Source of the DNA: JAOARY01 sp045345765
GTDB lineage: Bacteria > Bacillota > Clostridia > Peptostreptococcales > Peptostreptococcaceae
Direction: 5' to 3'
NCBI GenBank assembly: GCA_045345765.1
Contig: CP148265.1
Coordinates: 1,178,001 to 1,242,000 of the forward strand
Length of the DNA stretch: 64,000 bases
Of this stretch, positions 19,299 through 28,364 are shown in pieces. A program made the translations under genes and the position numbers. Position 1 is the first letter of the stretch. Every line of letters begins with the position of its first letter. A model generated the notes under the pieces. It ran no database searches. It had not been told where the DNA came from and saw nothing but the letters and a program-made list of their open reading frames with translations.

Positions 19299-19982
19299 AT
19301 GAATATTAAAATAAAATCCAAACTATTTGAGAATTTAAATGAAGGAGAAATAAGTTCTGTACTAAAATGTCTTAATGCAAAAATAAAGGAATATAAAAAA
19401 AATTCTTTTGTTTGGCATGCTGGGGATAAACCTAAATATATAGGAATAGTAATTGAAGGGCAGGTAAATATAATAAAAGAAGATATACTAGGAAATAAAA
19501 CTCTTATTGCCAATATAGAAAAAAATCATATATTTGGTGAATCTTTTGCAATTGCTGATATTTCTTATTATCCTGTGTCTGTATTTGTACCAAAAGACAG
19601 TAAGATACTACTTTTAGATTTTGATAGTCTTAAATCTACTTGCAAAAATAATTGTGATTTTCATAATCAAATTATAGAAAATCTTCTTAAATTAACAGCT
19701 CGCAAAAATATAATATTGAATCAAAGGATAAACTGTATTACTAAAAAAAGCACAAAGCAAAAACTTGCTTTTTATTTAATATCTGAACTTGGTTTTGATG
19801 ATAAATTAGAAATAAAAATCCCCTTTAATAGAGAGGAACTCGCTAATTATTTGGGTGTTAATAGATCCGCACTTTCAAGAGAGTTATCCTCAATGAAAAA
19901 AAATCAAATTATTGATTTTAATAAAAATAATTTTAAATTGCTTGATGTTGATAAATTAAATGATATATTAAATCAAGAATAA
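19299..19982 (+). CDS. Crp/Fnr-family transcriptional regulator (HcpR-like)
   Basis: The ATG at 19299, after AAAGGGTG, gives 227 residues. The N-terminal cyclic-nucleotide-binding-like beta barrel is visible (VWHAGDKPKYIGIVIEGQVN, HIFGESFAIAD). The C-terminal winged helix reads NREELANYLGVNRSALSREL (about residues 177-197). It lacks the N-terminal Fnr cysteine cluster; scattered cysteines remain in the effector domain. Being divergent from hcp with a palindrome in between, it most likely senses nitrosative stress and controls hcp. The name HcpR is inferred from context. Confidence 0.85.
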   Translation: MNIKIKSKLFENLNEGEISSVLKCLNAKIKEYKKNSFVWHAGDKPKYIGIVIEGQVNIIKEDILGNKTLIANIEKNHIFGESFAIADISYYPVSVFVPKDSKILLLDFDSLKSTCKNNCDFHNQIIENLLKLTARKNIILNQRINCITKKSTKQKLAFYLISELGFDDKLEIKIPFNREELANYLGVNRSALSRELSSMKKNQIIDFNKNNFKLLDVDKLNDILNQE

Positions 19983-19987
19983 ATACA

Positions 19988-20092
19988 AAAGGGCTAACGC
20001 ATAAAAGAAAAATTCGATAAAATATTATGCTTATTTTTAATTTAAAGCACAATATATTATAACTAAATTTTTCAATGCGATAGCCCTTTTTA
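19988..20092. terminator. Nested hairpin terminator between convergent genes
   Basis: The outer arm AAAAGGGCTAACGCAT (19988-20003) pairs with ATGCGATAGCCCTTTT (20076-20091), with one mismatch. The ~70-nt interior contains a second palindromic segment (AAAATATTATGC ... GCACAATATATTAT). It can terminate both the regulator and rubrerythrin genes. Confidence 0.7.
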
Positions 20093-20170
20093 TCATAAAT
20101 AATTAAATAATTTTTTTGTTTATTTATGATTACTTTGTCTTATTTAGCAATTATTATTTCATCTTAATTA

Positions 20171-20743
20171 TTAATAATTACTTTCTTTTATCTCAAAATG
20201 TTCTTTTTCATGAAGACATGCTGGACATAAGTCTGGTGCATTTTTTCCTGTATGAACGTAACCACAGTTTCTACACTTCCATCTTATTTCAGTATCTTTA
20301 CTAAATACTTTATCATTTTCAATATTTTCTATAAGTTTTCTATATCTTTTTTCGTGTTCAACTTCAACCTTCGCAATCATTCTAAATGCAGTTGCAACAT
20401 CTTTAAATCCTTCTTCATCTGCAATCTTTGCAAATTCAGGATATAACTCTGTATGCTCTTCATTTTCTCCATCTGCTGCTGCTTTTAAATTCTCTAAAGT
20501 AGAACCTATAACACCAGCTGGATAAGATGCTGTTATTTCAACCATTCCACCTTCTAAGAACTTAAAGAATCTCTTAGCATGTTCTTTTTCATTTTCAGCA
20601 GTCTCTAAAAATAATGCTTCTATTTGTCTATACCCTTCTTTTCTTGCTTTTGAAGCAAAGTAAGTGTATCTAGTTCTTGCTTGAGATTCGCCTGCAAATG
20701 CTTTTAATAAATTCTGTTCTGTTTTCGTTCCTTTAATACTCAT
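20171..20743 (-). CDS. rbr: Rubrerythrin
   Basis: Rubrerythrin is a non-haem diiron peroxidase that detoxifies H2O2 in anaerobes. The N-terminal ferritin-like domain has the diiron ligands in AGESQART, ETAENEKEHAKR and IAKVEVEHEKRY. The C-terminal rubredoxin domain has WKCRNCGYVH and DLCPACLHEKEHF, two CxxC pairs. The length of 190 aa is typical. RBS AAGGAGG precedes the ATG. It forms part of the oxygen-defence cluster with desulfoferrodoxin and Bcp. Confidence 0.98.
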   Translation of the reverse strand: MSIKGTKTEQNLLKAFAGESQARTRYTYFASKARKEGYRQIEALFLETAENEKEHAKRFFKFLEGGMVEITASYPAGVIGSTLENLKAAADGENEEHTELYPEFAKIADEEGFKDVATAFRMIAKVEVEHEKRYRKLIENIENDKVFSKDTEIRWKCRNCGYVHTGKNAPDLCPACLHEKEHFEIKESNY

Positions 20744-20919
20744 AATATCCTCCTTAAAAACTACAATTATATATTATTTGCTTATTTATATTCTAATAAT
20801 TTTTGTTTATAAACTAATAGTCCTAATTATAAAAATTTTATAATTAATTTTCATTTTATAATTAATTTTCCTTAAAGATTAAGAGTATAATAAAAATATT
20901 ATACTCTTTGATTTATAAT

Positions 20920-21300
20920 CTAGTTTTTCCAATGTCCATGTATATTACAGTATTCTCTTGCTACTACATTATCTGAATGTTTAACTTCAAATTCAGCTTC
21001 TGGCTTATCATTTGGCTTTAATTCTTTTCTAAGTATTAAATCATCAACAATAAGTTCAATCCACATAATATAATGTTCCTGCGTCATTGGATGTGCTGCA
21101 TTTTCTCCAACTCTAACTTTATATCCTTTTTCTGTTTTTTCTACAAATGGTACATGTTTTTCAGTTGAATGATCTGCTGTTTTTTCTTCCATATACTTCA
21201 TATCTTGACCACAACATGCTAAGTTTCCTCCACCAGCAACAAAAACCTCTGTTATATTCCCACATAATTCACATTTGTATATACCTAATTTCTTAGCCAT
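20920..21300 (-). CDS. dfx: Desulfoferrodoxin (superoxide reductase)
   Basis: This enzyme reduces superoxide to peroxide without making oxygen. The start at ATG 21300 (RBS AAAGGGG) gives 126 residues. Center I, an Fe(Cys)4 site, is IYKCELCGN plus LACCGQ. Center II, an Fe(His)4Cys site, has its ligands in KHVPFVE, HPMTQEHYIMWIEL and EYCNIHGHW. It belongs with rubrerythrin, which removes the peroxide it makes. Confidence 0.98.
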   Translation of the reverse strand: MAKKLGIYKCELCGNITEVFVAGGGNLACCGQDMKYMEEKTADHSTEKHVPFVEKTEKGYKVRVGENAAHPMTQEHYIMWIELIVDDLILRKELKPNDKPEAEFEVKHSDNVVAREYCNIHGHWKN

Positions 21301-21504
21301 AATAAACACCCCTTTTTTTTAATAAATATTTATATTAATTAATTATCAATTAATTTTTACATACCACTTAGTTTTATACCACAATTATAAAAAACACAAA
21401 CATCATTGATTTAAAAATAAATTAAAATCAATATTTTTAATTTATTTCATCATCTATAAATAAGTAAAATCAATAAATTTATATTTAATATTAAAATGTA
21501 TCAA

Positions 21505-21987
21505 TTAATTTTTAACTTTATTTTCTATTTCATTTATAAAGTTCATCACATCTTCTACATGATTTTTTACTTTTACATTTCTATATTCTTTTATAAGTCT
21601 ACCTTCTTTATTTATTATAAATGTCGATCTTTCTATTCCATAATATTCTTTACCCATGAATTTTTTTAATTTTATAACTCCATAATATTCACAAAGTTCC
21701 TTTTCTTCATCTGATAAAAGAGCAAAGGATATATCTAATTTATCTTTAAATTTCATATGTGATTTTATACTGTCTTTGCTTACACCAAGTATTACTGTGT
21801 TTAGCTCTTCAAAATCTTCTTTATAGTCTTCAAATAATTTAGCTTCTAAGCTACATCCTGGAGTATTGTCTTTAGGGTAAAAATAAAGTATTATATTTTT
21901 GCCCATAAAATCAGTAGTTGCAATTTTTTCACCTAATGATGAATCTAATTTTATACCTTTAACTATATCGCCTTCCTTAGCTAACAT
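21505..21987 (-). CDS. bcp: Peroxiredoxin, Bcp/PrxQ type
   Basis: This 160-residue thiol peroxidase has the active-site segment YFYPKDNTPGCSLEAKLF, with the peroxidatic cysteine in TPGC. The resolving cysteine that some PrxQ members have five residues later is absent, so it probably acts as a 1-Cys enzyme or uses the other cysteine (ELCEYYGV). It completes the local peroxide and superoxide defence set. The start ATG follows AAAAGGATG. Confidence 0.93.
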   Translation of the reverse strand: MLAKEGDIVKGIKLDSSLGEKIATTDFMGKNIILYFYPKDNTPGCSLEAKLFEDYKEDFEELNTVILGVSKDSIKSHMKFKDKLDISFALLSDEEKELCEYYGVIKLKKFMGKEYYGIERSTFIINKEGRLIKEYRNVKVKNHVEDVMNFINEIENKVKN

Positions 21988-22256
21988 GTAATCACATCCT
22001 TTTTAATTTTTACTACATTATTTATATATTCAATATCATTTTGATTAAACATCTTTAATTAATATTTTCTTTTTTCATTTGTAATGATTACATTTTTAAT
22101 TTTATTACATATTTTTATAAAAGTCAATCTTTTTTTGTTATAATATTATTTTTTCTTCTACAAACAATATACTTAAAAACTTTGCTTTATTTTTTAGATA
22201 TTATTATTTGGTGTATAATATATCTATAAGGTCACAAAAAGAGGTGAATTTTTTTA

Positions 22257-22634
22257 ATGAATAAAAAAAATAAAGATGAAAAAATCTGCACTTGTAAACA
22301 GACTGTTATCCATGATGATGTTGTTGAAAGTATAAGAGAGAAGATGTTAAAGGAAGATACTTTAAGTTCTTTAGCTGATTTTTTTAAAGTTCTTGGAGAT
22401 ACTACAAGAATCAAAATAATATATGCACTTTTTCAATCTGAAATGTGTGTATGTGATATTGCAAGTTTATTAAACATGACACAATCTGCTATTTCACATC
22501 AACTTAGAGTTTTAAAATCCTCAAGATTTGTTAAATATAGAAAAGAAGGAAAGGTTGTTTATTATTCTCTTGATGATGAACATATCAAAAATATATTTGA
22601 TCAAGGTTATTGTCATATCAATCATATAAAATAA
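22257..22634 (+). CDS. ArsR/SmtB-family metal-responsive repressor (CadC-like)
   Basis: This 125-residue winged-helix protein contains the CadC-type alpha3N metal site: an N-terminal CTC pair (residues 11-13) and CVCDIA in the alpha3 helix. The recognition helix is TQSAISHQLRVLKSSRFVKY. Such proteins derepress cadmium, lead or zinc efflux genes. No efflux gene is adjacent here, so it may act in trans or control only itself. RBS AGAGGTG precedes the ATG, and a TATAAT box lies about 40 bp upstream. Confidence 0.92.
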   Translation: MNKKNKDEKICTCKQTVIHDDVVESIREKMLKEDTLSSLADFFKVLGDTTRIKIIYALFQSEMCVCDIASLLNMTQSAISHQLRVLKSSRFVKYRKEGKVVYYSLDDEHIKNIFDQGYCHINHIK

Positions 22635-22654
22635 ATTTATCTAATTAATTATAA

Positions 22655-22695
22655 TAAAAAAATTATGCCTAAAATAAATTAAGCATAATTTTTTA
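22655..22695. terminator. Terminator after the ArsR gene
   Basis: The stem AAAAATTATGC/GCATAATTTTT, with a ~15-nt loop and T run, lies between the convergent ArsR and ABC-permease genes. Confidence 0.8.
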
Positions 22696-22721
22696 ATATA
22701 ATTAAGTTTTTTATATTTTTT

Positions 22722-22762
22722 TAATCAACTGCCACTAAGATAAACAATGGTAGTTTCCTTGT
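22722..22762 (-). repeat. Short dispersed sequence, copy 1
   Basis: On the minus strand this contains GTGACAAGGAAACTACCATT followed by GTTTATCTTAGTGGCAGTT. It closely matches 52736-52771, which also lies just 3' of a minus-strand operon. It can fold as AACTGCCA...TGGTAGTT. Confidence 0.45.
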
Positions 22763-22806
22763 CACAATTTCAAGAACTTCTTTTTTGACTATATAAGCTA
22801 TTTTAT

Positions 22807-24795
22807 TTAATTATTTATTAGCTGCTTGTAATCATTTGGTGAAATTCTAATCATATATATATCACCATTTTTCATATGAATAGTTCCTTGATGTGAATTA
22901 TCTGCATGATAATAGTCATTTATATTATTCATAATAAAATCTATTTGCTCTTTGCTTTCAAAAGTCTTTATCCCTGTTTTTATTGCTTCAAATTCATCAA
23001 TATCATAACTTTCTTCTTCTACACTATCCAAAAATTTTATTTTTACAATATCCTCTTTCATGCTTCTTTCATTATATTTACCTATACTTTTTAGATATGA
23101 TACTGTATTCTTAAAATTCTCATCCCAAAACATTTCATACTCATTTACAATTTCTTTTCCCTGTCTATTTATTTCAAAATATCTTACATCTATTTTTTTA
23201 TGTGATTTTTTAGCTTGTTTTAATTTATCATATGGTAATTCTAATACATCTTTTCTTAATGCTTTTATAATTTGATTAACCTGCTCTCTATCTTCTATTA
23301 GAATTCCTTGTTGATTTAACACATTTCCTACCTTCATATCATAATCTCTAATAACTTCTTTAAAACTAATATTGTCAATTTTATTTGTTTTAAAAATACT
23401 ATAATTTATGAATTTAAATTCTTTTGAACCGTGTAATTTACTTATATTTATATTTTCTTCAAAGAAATCAATCGGAACATCATAACTTCTTTGAACTTCT
23501 AATCCATTATTATATTGATATCTTATATTTATATATTTTTGACCTGCATCAAGATCAAAATCATGTCTTTTTGCTAATATACTCTTGTGAATATTTTTTA
23601 TAGTTTCTATATTTTCTTCTTCTTCATAATAGAAATCATCGTCATCCCTAAATAATCTGTACGAATCCACATAATAAACTTTTTTGATATCATTTGTATT
23701 TGGAATTCTATTTTCATAACCAAATAAATCAAATTTAACTGCACTAAGTAATAAAACTATACAAATAAAATAATATATTAGCCCTTTAAAATTCTTAAAT
23801 ATCCAAATACTCTTTTGAATTATCATTTCTGCAATTATATATCCTAATATACTTCCAACTATATATCCAATATATATTGCTATATTCGTGTTTGGCATCA
23901 TAGCATCAAAATACATTCCAAAAAGACTCATAACACAGAATGTAAATCCATATTTAAAAATCGGCTTTAATACATCAAATGAAATAGATTCTCCAGCTGA
24001 TTCTAATGGTCTTTTTTGATAAGCTAAAAAACCTAATCCATAAAGTACTATCAGTAAAACTACATATAAAACCTTATTTGTAAAAGTTAATGTTGTTGTA
24101 AACATAAATGCAGTTATAGGAAATATTTTAGCTATATATTCTATGAATAATACATCATTTACGGCAAAACCATATAAAAATCTATCTAAATTCATTAAAA
24201 TCATACCACTAAGACCTATTGGTAAAAATACTAATATGAATGATAATATTCCTTGTATCATACTTATACCTGTAAGCATTCCTGAAAGACAAGTCAACAA
24301 ATATACAAATAAATTCATCATCATTGTTGTTATAACCCATTTTGAAACATTATAATAAGTTATATATTCTCTTGCAACTTCATCTGAACCAGTATACTTT
24401 AATATAAACATAAAAAATGTAGATGCTATCAAAACAACTGGTACAAACATAAGTAAGAAGGCCGATATATTGTGACTATTAAATATTTCTGCTCTTGTTA
24501 CTGGCATTGAATGGACCATTGATGTCGAATCTGAATTTTGCAAATATCTATAGATTATAACTGAAATACCTATTCCAACTGCTAGAGCTACTAATATTCC
24601 ATAACTTCCATCTTCAAGCATAAAGAAATTTCTAATAGAATATTCATAAAGTTTTTCTCCTTCATTCAATGTTGAAAACATCGAAAAAGGTCCTACTAAA
24701 AACAAATATATAAAATAAAGTGCAGATATTCCCCAATATCTTTTTAAATCTTCAATTATAATATTTAGATTAAAAAATGACGTCTTTAATTTCAT
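22807..24795 (-). CDS. ABC transporter permease (YtrC/D-like)
   Basis: The ATG at 24795 follows AGGAGGTG, giving 662 residues. About eight to ten membrane helices occupy residues 1-370, including an ABC-2-like segment with SMVHSMPVTRAEIFNSH, a motif of GntR-linked ABC permeases. The C-terminal ~290 residues are soluble, acidic and Lys-rich, predicted extracytoplasmic or cytosolic depending on helix count. The start overlaps the ATPase gene by 26 bp, so the pair is translationally coupled. The substrate is unknown; related systems respond to cell-wall antibiotics. Confidence 0.85.
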   Translation of the reverse strand: MKLKTSFFNLNIIIEDLKRYWGISALYFIYLFLVGPFSMFSTLNEGEKLYEYSIRNFFMLEDGSYGILVALAVGIGISVIIYRYLQNSDSTSMVHSMPVTRAEIFNSHNISAFLLMFVPVVLIASTFFMFILKYTGSDEVAREYITYYNVSKWVITTMMMNLFVYLLTCLSGMLTGISMIQGILSFILVFLPIGLSGMILMNLDRFLYGFAVNDVLFIEYIAKIFPITAFMFTTTLTFTNKVLYVVLLIVLYGLGFLAYQKRPLESAGESISFDVLKPIFKYGFTFCVMSLFGMYFDAMMPNTNIAIYIGYIVGSILGYIIAEMIIQKSIWIFKNFKGLIYYFICIVLLLSAVKFDLFGYENRIPNTNDIKKVYYVDSYRLFRDDDDFYYEEEENIETIKNIHKSILAKRHDFDLDAGQKYINIRYQYNNGLEVQRSYDVPIDFFEENINISKLHGSKEFKFINYSIFKTNKIDNISFKEVIRDYDMKVGNVLNQQGILIEDREQVNQIIKALRKDVLELPYDKLKQAKKSHKKIDVRYFEINRQGKEIVNEYEMFWDENFKNTVSYLKSIGKYNERSMKEDIVKIKFLDSVEEESYDIDEFEAIKTGIKTFESKEQIDFIMNNINDYYHADNSHQGTIHMKNGDIYMIRISPNDYKQLINN

Positions 24796-25669
24796 GTCCA
24801 ACACCTCCTAATTCATATATAAATATTTCTTCTAAAGTAAGTGGTAATACATCTAATATAAGTGGATTATATTTTTCTAAAGTTTCAAATATATCATCTT
24901 TATTTCCTTTAACTATAAATAAACTCACACTACCTCTTTTTTCACTATGAAGTACATCAATTTCTTTTGATATAACATCATCAATATCATAAGAATAGGC
25001 AACTTGAATTTTGTGAATATCTGATTTTAATTCATCCAAATCTCTTTCCATTAACATTTTTCCTTTATTTAATATACCAACGTGGTCACATATACTTTCT
25101 AATTCCTTTAGATTATGAGATGATATTAAAACACTCATATCTCTTTCGCTCACATCTTCCATTATAAAATTAAGAACTTTCTTTCTCATAAGTGGATCTA
25201 ATCCATCTATTGGTTCATCTAATATCAACACTTTTGGAAGAGTGCATAGAGTTAATATGAATGCAACTTGTCTTTTCATCCCTTTTGAAAGTCTGCTAAT
25301 TCTTAAATCTTCTTTTAATTCAAATGATTCTAGCATATTTTTATACCTATCTTCATCAAAATTTCTAAACATCTTTCTATAAAAATCAGCCATTTTTTTT
25401 ATGCTATACATAGGAAAGAAATAAAGATCATCTTGAATATATCCAATATCATATTTTACATATTTATTTTCAAACACTTCAAGACCATCAATTTTTACAC
25501 TACCCATATCAGCTTTATAAATTCCAACTAAATGCTTAATAAGAGTAGTTTTTCCCGAACCATTTGCTCCTATAAGTCCATAAATCGAACCTTTCTTAAG
25601 ATTTAGATTTACATCATCTAATATTAATTTATTTGATAGTTTTTTACTCAGATTGGATACTTTTATCAA
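24770..25669 (-). CDS. ABC transporter ATP-binding protein
   Basis: This 299-residue ATPase has Walker A GANGSGKTTLIKHL (about residues 34-47), signature LSKGMKRQV (about 133), Walker B KVLILDEPIDGLDP and an H-loop in SSHNLKELE. Translation starts at TTG with RBS AAGGAGGG, overlapping the end of the GntR gene by 26 bp. It pairs with the permease gene immediately downstream. It belongs to the YtrB/BcrA-like branch by context. Confidence 0.95.
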   Translation of the reverse strand: MIKVSNLSKKLSNKLILDDVNLNLKKGSIYGLIGANGSGKTTLIKHLVGIYKADMGSVKIDGLEVFENKYVKYDIGYIQDDLYFFPMYSIKKMADFYRKMFRNFDEDRYKNMLESFELKEDLRISRLSKGMKRQVAFILTLCTLPKVLILDEPIDGLDPLMRKKVLNFIMEDVSERDMSVLISSHNLKELESICDHVGILNKGKMLMERDLDELKSDIHKIQVAYSYDIDDVISKEIDVLHSEKRGSVSLFIVKGNKDDIFETLEKYNPLILDVLPLTLEEIFIYELGGVGHEIKDVIF

Positions 25670-26051
25670 TTTCTCTCCCTCCTTTTACATCATCATATAC
25701 CTTATTTATTAATTTTATTAAATCGTCTTTAGTAATTCCCATGTAGACAAGTTCTGATATTATTTTTTTCATTCTTTTTTTTAGCTCCATAATTTTCTCC
25801 TCATCAACACTTTCTTTTTTGTTACTAACAAAATTCCCTCTACCTCTTAAAGTGTAGATATAATTTTGTCTTTCTAATTCCTTATATGCTTTTTGTATTG
25901 TATTTGGATTTATTGTAAGCATTTTTGAAAGTTCTCTTACCGATGGAATCTTATCATCTTCCTTCAAAACCTCTTTTATTATAAGCTCTTTAAATTTATC
26001 TATTACTTGCTCATAAATAGGTTTTCTGCTTTTTAAATCTATTTGAATCAC
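25644..26051 (-). CDS. GntR-family repressor, YtrA subfamily
   Basis: This 135-residue protein starts at GTG (RBS AAAGGAGGAG). It has the N-terminal winged helix YEQVIDKFKELI, IPSVRELSKMLTINPNTIQKAY, and a short C-terminal dimerisation tail without ligand domain, as in YtrA. It is the first gene of the ABC operon and probably represses it. The inverted repeat at 26172-26194 matches the known YtrA operator layout. Confidence 0.93.
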   Translation of the reverse strand: MIQIDLKSRKPIYEQVIDKFKELIIKEVLKEDDKIPSVRELSKMLTINPNTIQKAYKELERQNYIYTLRGRGNFVSNKKESVDEEKIMELKKRMKKIISELVYMGITKDDLIKLINKVYDDVKGGREIDKSIQSE

Positions 26052-26171
26052 AAAAAACTCCTCCTTTCATAGAATTTAAATATATAGAACAAATCTAAAC
26101 TACAATCTAAATCCAAAATTCAAATATAACCTATATTTATTTTTGTATAAATTCATTTATTATTGTACTAG

Positions 26172-26194
26172 GTGTATTATTTTATATAGTACAC
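26172..26194. promoter_or_regulatory. YtrA-type operator
   Basis: GTGTA (26172-26176), a 13-bp spacer and TACAC (26190-26194) match the GTGTA-N13-TACAC core of YtrA operators. It sits just downstream of the -10 box of the operon promoter on the minus strand. Confidence 0.75.
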
Positions 26195-26207
26195 GCATTA
26201 CAGTTTA

Positions 26208-26236
26208 AATATACCCCTATTTATTTATTAAGTCAA
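26208..26236 (-). promoter_or_regulatory. SigA promoter of the ytrA-like operon
   Basis: On the minus strand, TTGACT (26236-26231), a 17-bp spacer and TATATT (26213-26208) form a near-consensus promoter. The start site would fall next to the operator, followed by a ~150-nt leader. Confidence 0.7.
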
Positions 26237-26517
26237 CAATTCTAAGCAAATTTTAATCTTTAAAATTTTGTTACTATTTTTTTAATCGTTTAGCTTTCTT
26301 TTTTTTGTATATACGTTATAATACAATAAGGTTTTATATTAAAAAATTACTGACTAAATATATATATTTCAATAATAAAGACAACCTCAAATCAATTACA
26401 TTAAAATAATTAAAATACTTTAAAATAATTAAAATTGAAATAATAAATGAAAATTTTTTTACATGAATATATAAAATAAAACCCTATATATATTAATAAA
26501 AAGGGAGGAATTATAAT
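26237..26517. other. AT-rich intergenic region upstream of the S41 peptidase
   Basis: This part of the 466-bp gap holds no ORF with a ribosome site. TATAAT-like boxes near 26316-26325 could serve the plus-strand peptidase gene. Short repeats of AAAATAATTAAAAT occur at about 26400-26440. Confidence 0.4.
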
Positions 26518-28002
26518 TTGAAAAAAATACTAAGCTTTATAAGCATATTTTTAATAATAAATACAAATATATTAGCTTTTGCAGATGATATTAAATATAG
26601 CAAACAAGAATATATAAATGATTTAGAAACAGTTAGAACCATTTTAGAATCTTATCACGGAAATTTGTATGAAAATATTTCAAAAAAGGAATTTATCCAT
26701 GGTTTTAATAATGCTAAGGAAAATATAAAGGATAATATGGATATCCAAGACTTTAACTATATTCTGTCAAAATTCTTATATAGCCTGCATGATGGTCACA
26801 CTGGCATGGATTTGTCTAACGAACTTATCGATAAAATTAATCTTGAATCTCTTTATTTACCACTAAAAGTTAAATTCATAGATAATAAAATGTATTGTGA
26901 TTATAATAGTTTTGATATTCCTGCTGGTTCATTAATTCTTGAAATAAATGATATAAGAACGGAACTTTTGTTACAAAAACTTGAATATATTGCTGGTAAT
27001 GAAACTGATAATCATACGAATTATCTAGCACATAATTATATCGAAAATGATTTGCCTTATTTGTATCCAGCATATTTTGAACCTAGAAAAATAAATAAAA
27101 TAAGATTTGTAAATTCTGTTACTAGAAATGTTGAAGAAAAAACAATAGATTCTTCGAAGTTCGATATTAATAATATAAATATGTTTGCGCATTCAAATTA
27201 TCTAAAGAATTCATATCTTAATACTTATAAGGATATTGATGCCTCTTTTGATATGAAAAATCAGATTGCAACACTTAGAATTTATAGTTTTGAACCAACA
27301 GATCAATTTCTTTTTTATTCTGTGTTAGAAAAATTCTTTGAAGATGTTGATATTTACGGAATAAATGATATTGTTATTGATTTAAGAGGTAATCTTGGTG
27401 GTAATAGTGATGTTACTAATACAGTTTTGGCTTATATTTTGGATGATGATTTTTATACGATAAAAAAATCTACCCTTAAAAATATTGATATAGATACTAC
27501 TTATATGGATAGTGATACTAAGCTTATGTATGAGGATTTGAAGGAAAGCTATACACCAATTAGTAGTTATTCTAAGAATGAAGACGGAAGTATATCAGAG
27601 GAAGGTTTGCCATCTATTCCATTTAGCTTAAATAATTATGATGGTAATGTATATTGTTTGATTGATGGAGGTACGTTCTCTTTTGCTTCTATTTTTGCTC
27701 AAAAGATTAAGGAACTTGATAATGGCTACCTTATTGGGACAAGTACTTCTGGTAATTATTACGAAACAACAGCTGGGTCTTTGATTAATTTTAATCTACC
27801 AAATACAAAGATAAAATTAACTGTACCTATAATGCAACTTCATCTTAATGATGATACTGATGGAGAGACTGAAAATAATTTGTTATCTGTAAAGCCTAAT
27901 TATGAAGTCCCTTTAAATGTTACGGATTTTGTAAATCAAATAGATACTCATATGGATTTTACTTATGAGCTTATTAAAAATAAAAGAATCGTTAGTCAAT
28001 AA
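26518..28002 (+). CDS. Secreted S41-family peptidase
   Basis: This 494-residue protein starts at TTG with RBS AAGGGAGGA and has a signal peptide (MKKILSFISIFLIINTNILAFA). The C-terminal half carries the S41 tail-specific protease core: DIVIDLRGNLGGNSDV, and the serine region IDGGTFSFASIFAQKI, followed by GYLIGTSTSGNY. The N-terminal half has a SLHDGHTGMDL segment typical of this family. It likely acts on peptides outside the membrane. The general base cannot be assigned with confidence. It is monocistronic. Confidence 0.9.
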   Translation: MKKILSFISIFLIINTNILAFADDIKYSKQEYINDLETVRTILESYHGNLYENISKKEFIHGFNNAKENIKDNMDIQDFNYILSKFLYSLHDGHTGMDLSNELIDKINLESLYLPLKVKFIDNKMYCDYNSFDIPAGSLILEINDIRTELLLQKLEYIAGNETDNHTNYLAHNYIENDLPYLYPAYFEPRKINKIRFVNSVTRNVEEKTIDSSKFDINNINMFAHSNYLKNSYLNTYKDIDASFDMKNQIATLRIYSFEPTDQFLFYSVLEKFFEDVDIYGINDIVIDLRGNLGGNSDVTNTVLAYILDDDFYTIKKSTLKNIDIDTTYMDSDTKLMYEDLKESYTPISSYSKNEDGSISEEGLPSIPFSLNNYDGNVYCLIDGGTFSFASIFAQKIKELDNGYLIGTSTSGNYYETTAGSLINFNLPNTKIKLTVPIMQLHLNDDTDGETENNLLSVKPNYEVPLNVTDFVNQIDTHMDFTYELIKNKRIVSQ

Positions 28003-28007
28003 GGATT

Positions 28008-28050
28008 AAAGAACAAAAGCAAAGTTTATAAATTTTGTTTTTGTTCTTTT
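28008..28050 (+). terminator. Terminator after the S41 peptidase gene
   Basis: AAAGAACAAAAGCAAA (28008-28023) pairs imperfectly with TTTGTTTTTGTTCTTT (28035-28049) and ends in a T run. Confidence 0.75.
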
Positions 28051-28136
28051 TTGATTTGAATAAAATTAAAATATAGTAGCTTAAAAGAATAGAAACACAA
28101 GTAAAATTTTTTTCACTTATTTTATCTTAGTGCTTG

Positions 28137-28321
28137 GATGGATATTATGCTTTTTTAATAAAGCTCTTTCGATAAGAAATTCTACAAAAAAAATAAATGA
28201 ATTTATTAAAATCTAAAACTCGCTTCGCTTCAAACAGTTAGATTTTTTAACATAAATTCATTTATTTTTTTTAAGAATTTCAATCTCAATTTCAATATAT
28301 TAAAAAAGCATAATATCAATC
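28137..28321. mobile_element. 185-bp palindromic MITE-like element
   Basis: The terminal arms are 28137-28157 and 28301-28321, 20 of 21 bp complementary. Inside are further matched arms: GAAATTCT (28176-28183) with AGAATTTC (28274-28281), and about 30 bp at 28185-28215 with 28238-28272. These surround a small GC-richer loop (CTCGCTTCGCTTC). Nearly the whole element can fold as one long hairpin. There is no coding capacity. It fits a miniature inverted-repeat element or a large structured RNA. No target-site duplication was established. Confidence 0.5.
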
Positions 28322-28364
28322 AATTTCATTAAAAAATAATAATAGATTAAAATATGACTTTTTG

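Noticed and set aside
22722..22800. Possible remnant of a coding sequence after the ABC permease (frame ending PLFILVAVD)
   Set aside because: The similar sequence at 52736-52771 does not keep the same reading frame, so the conservation is at nucleotide level, not protein.
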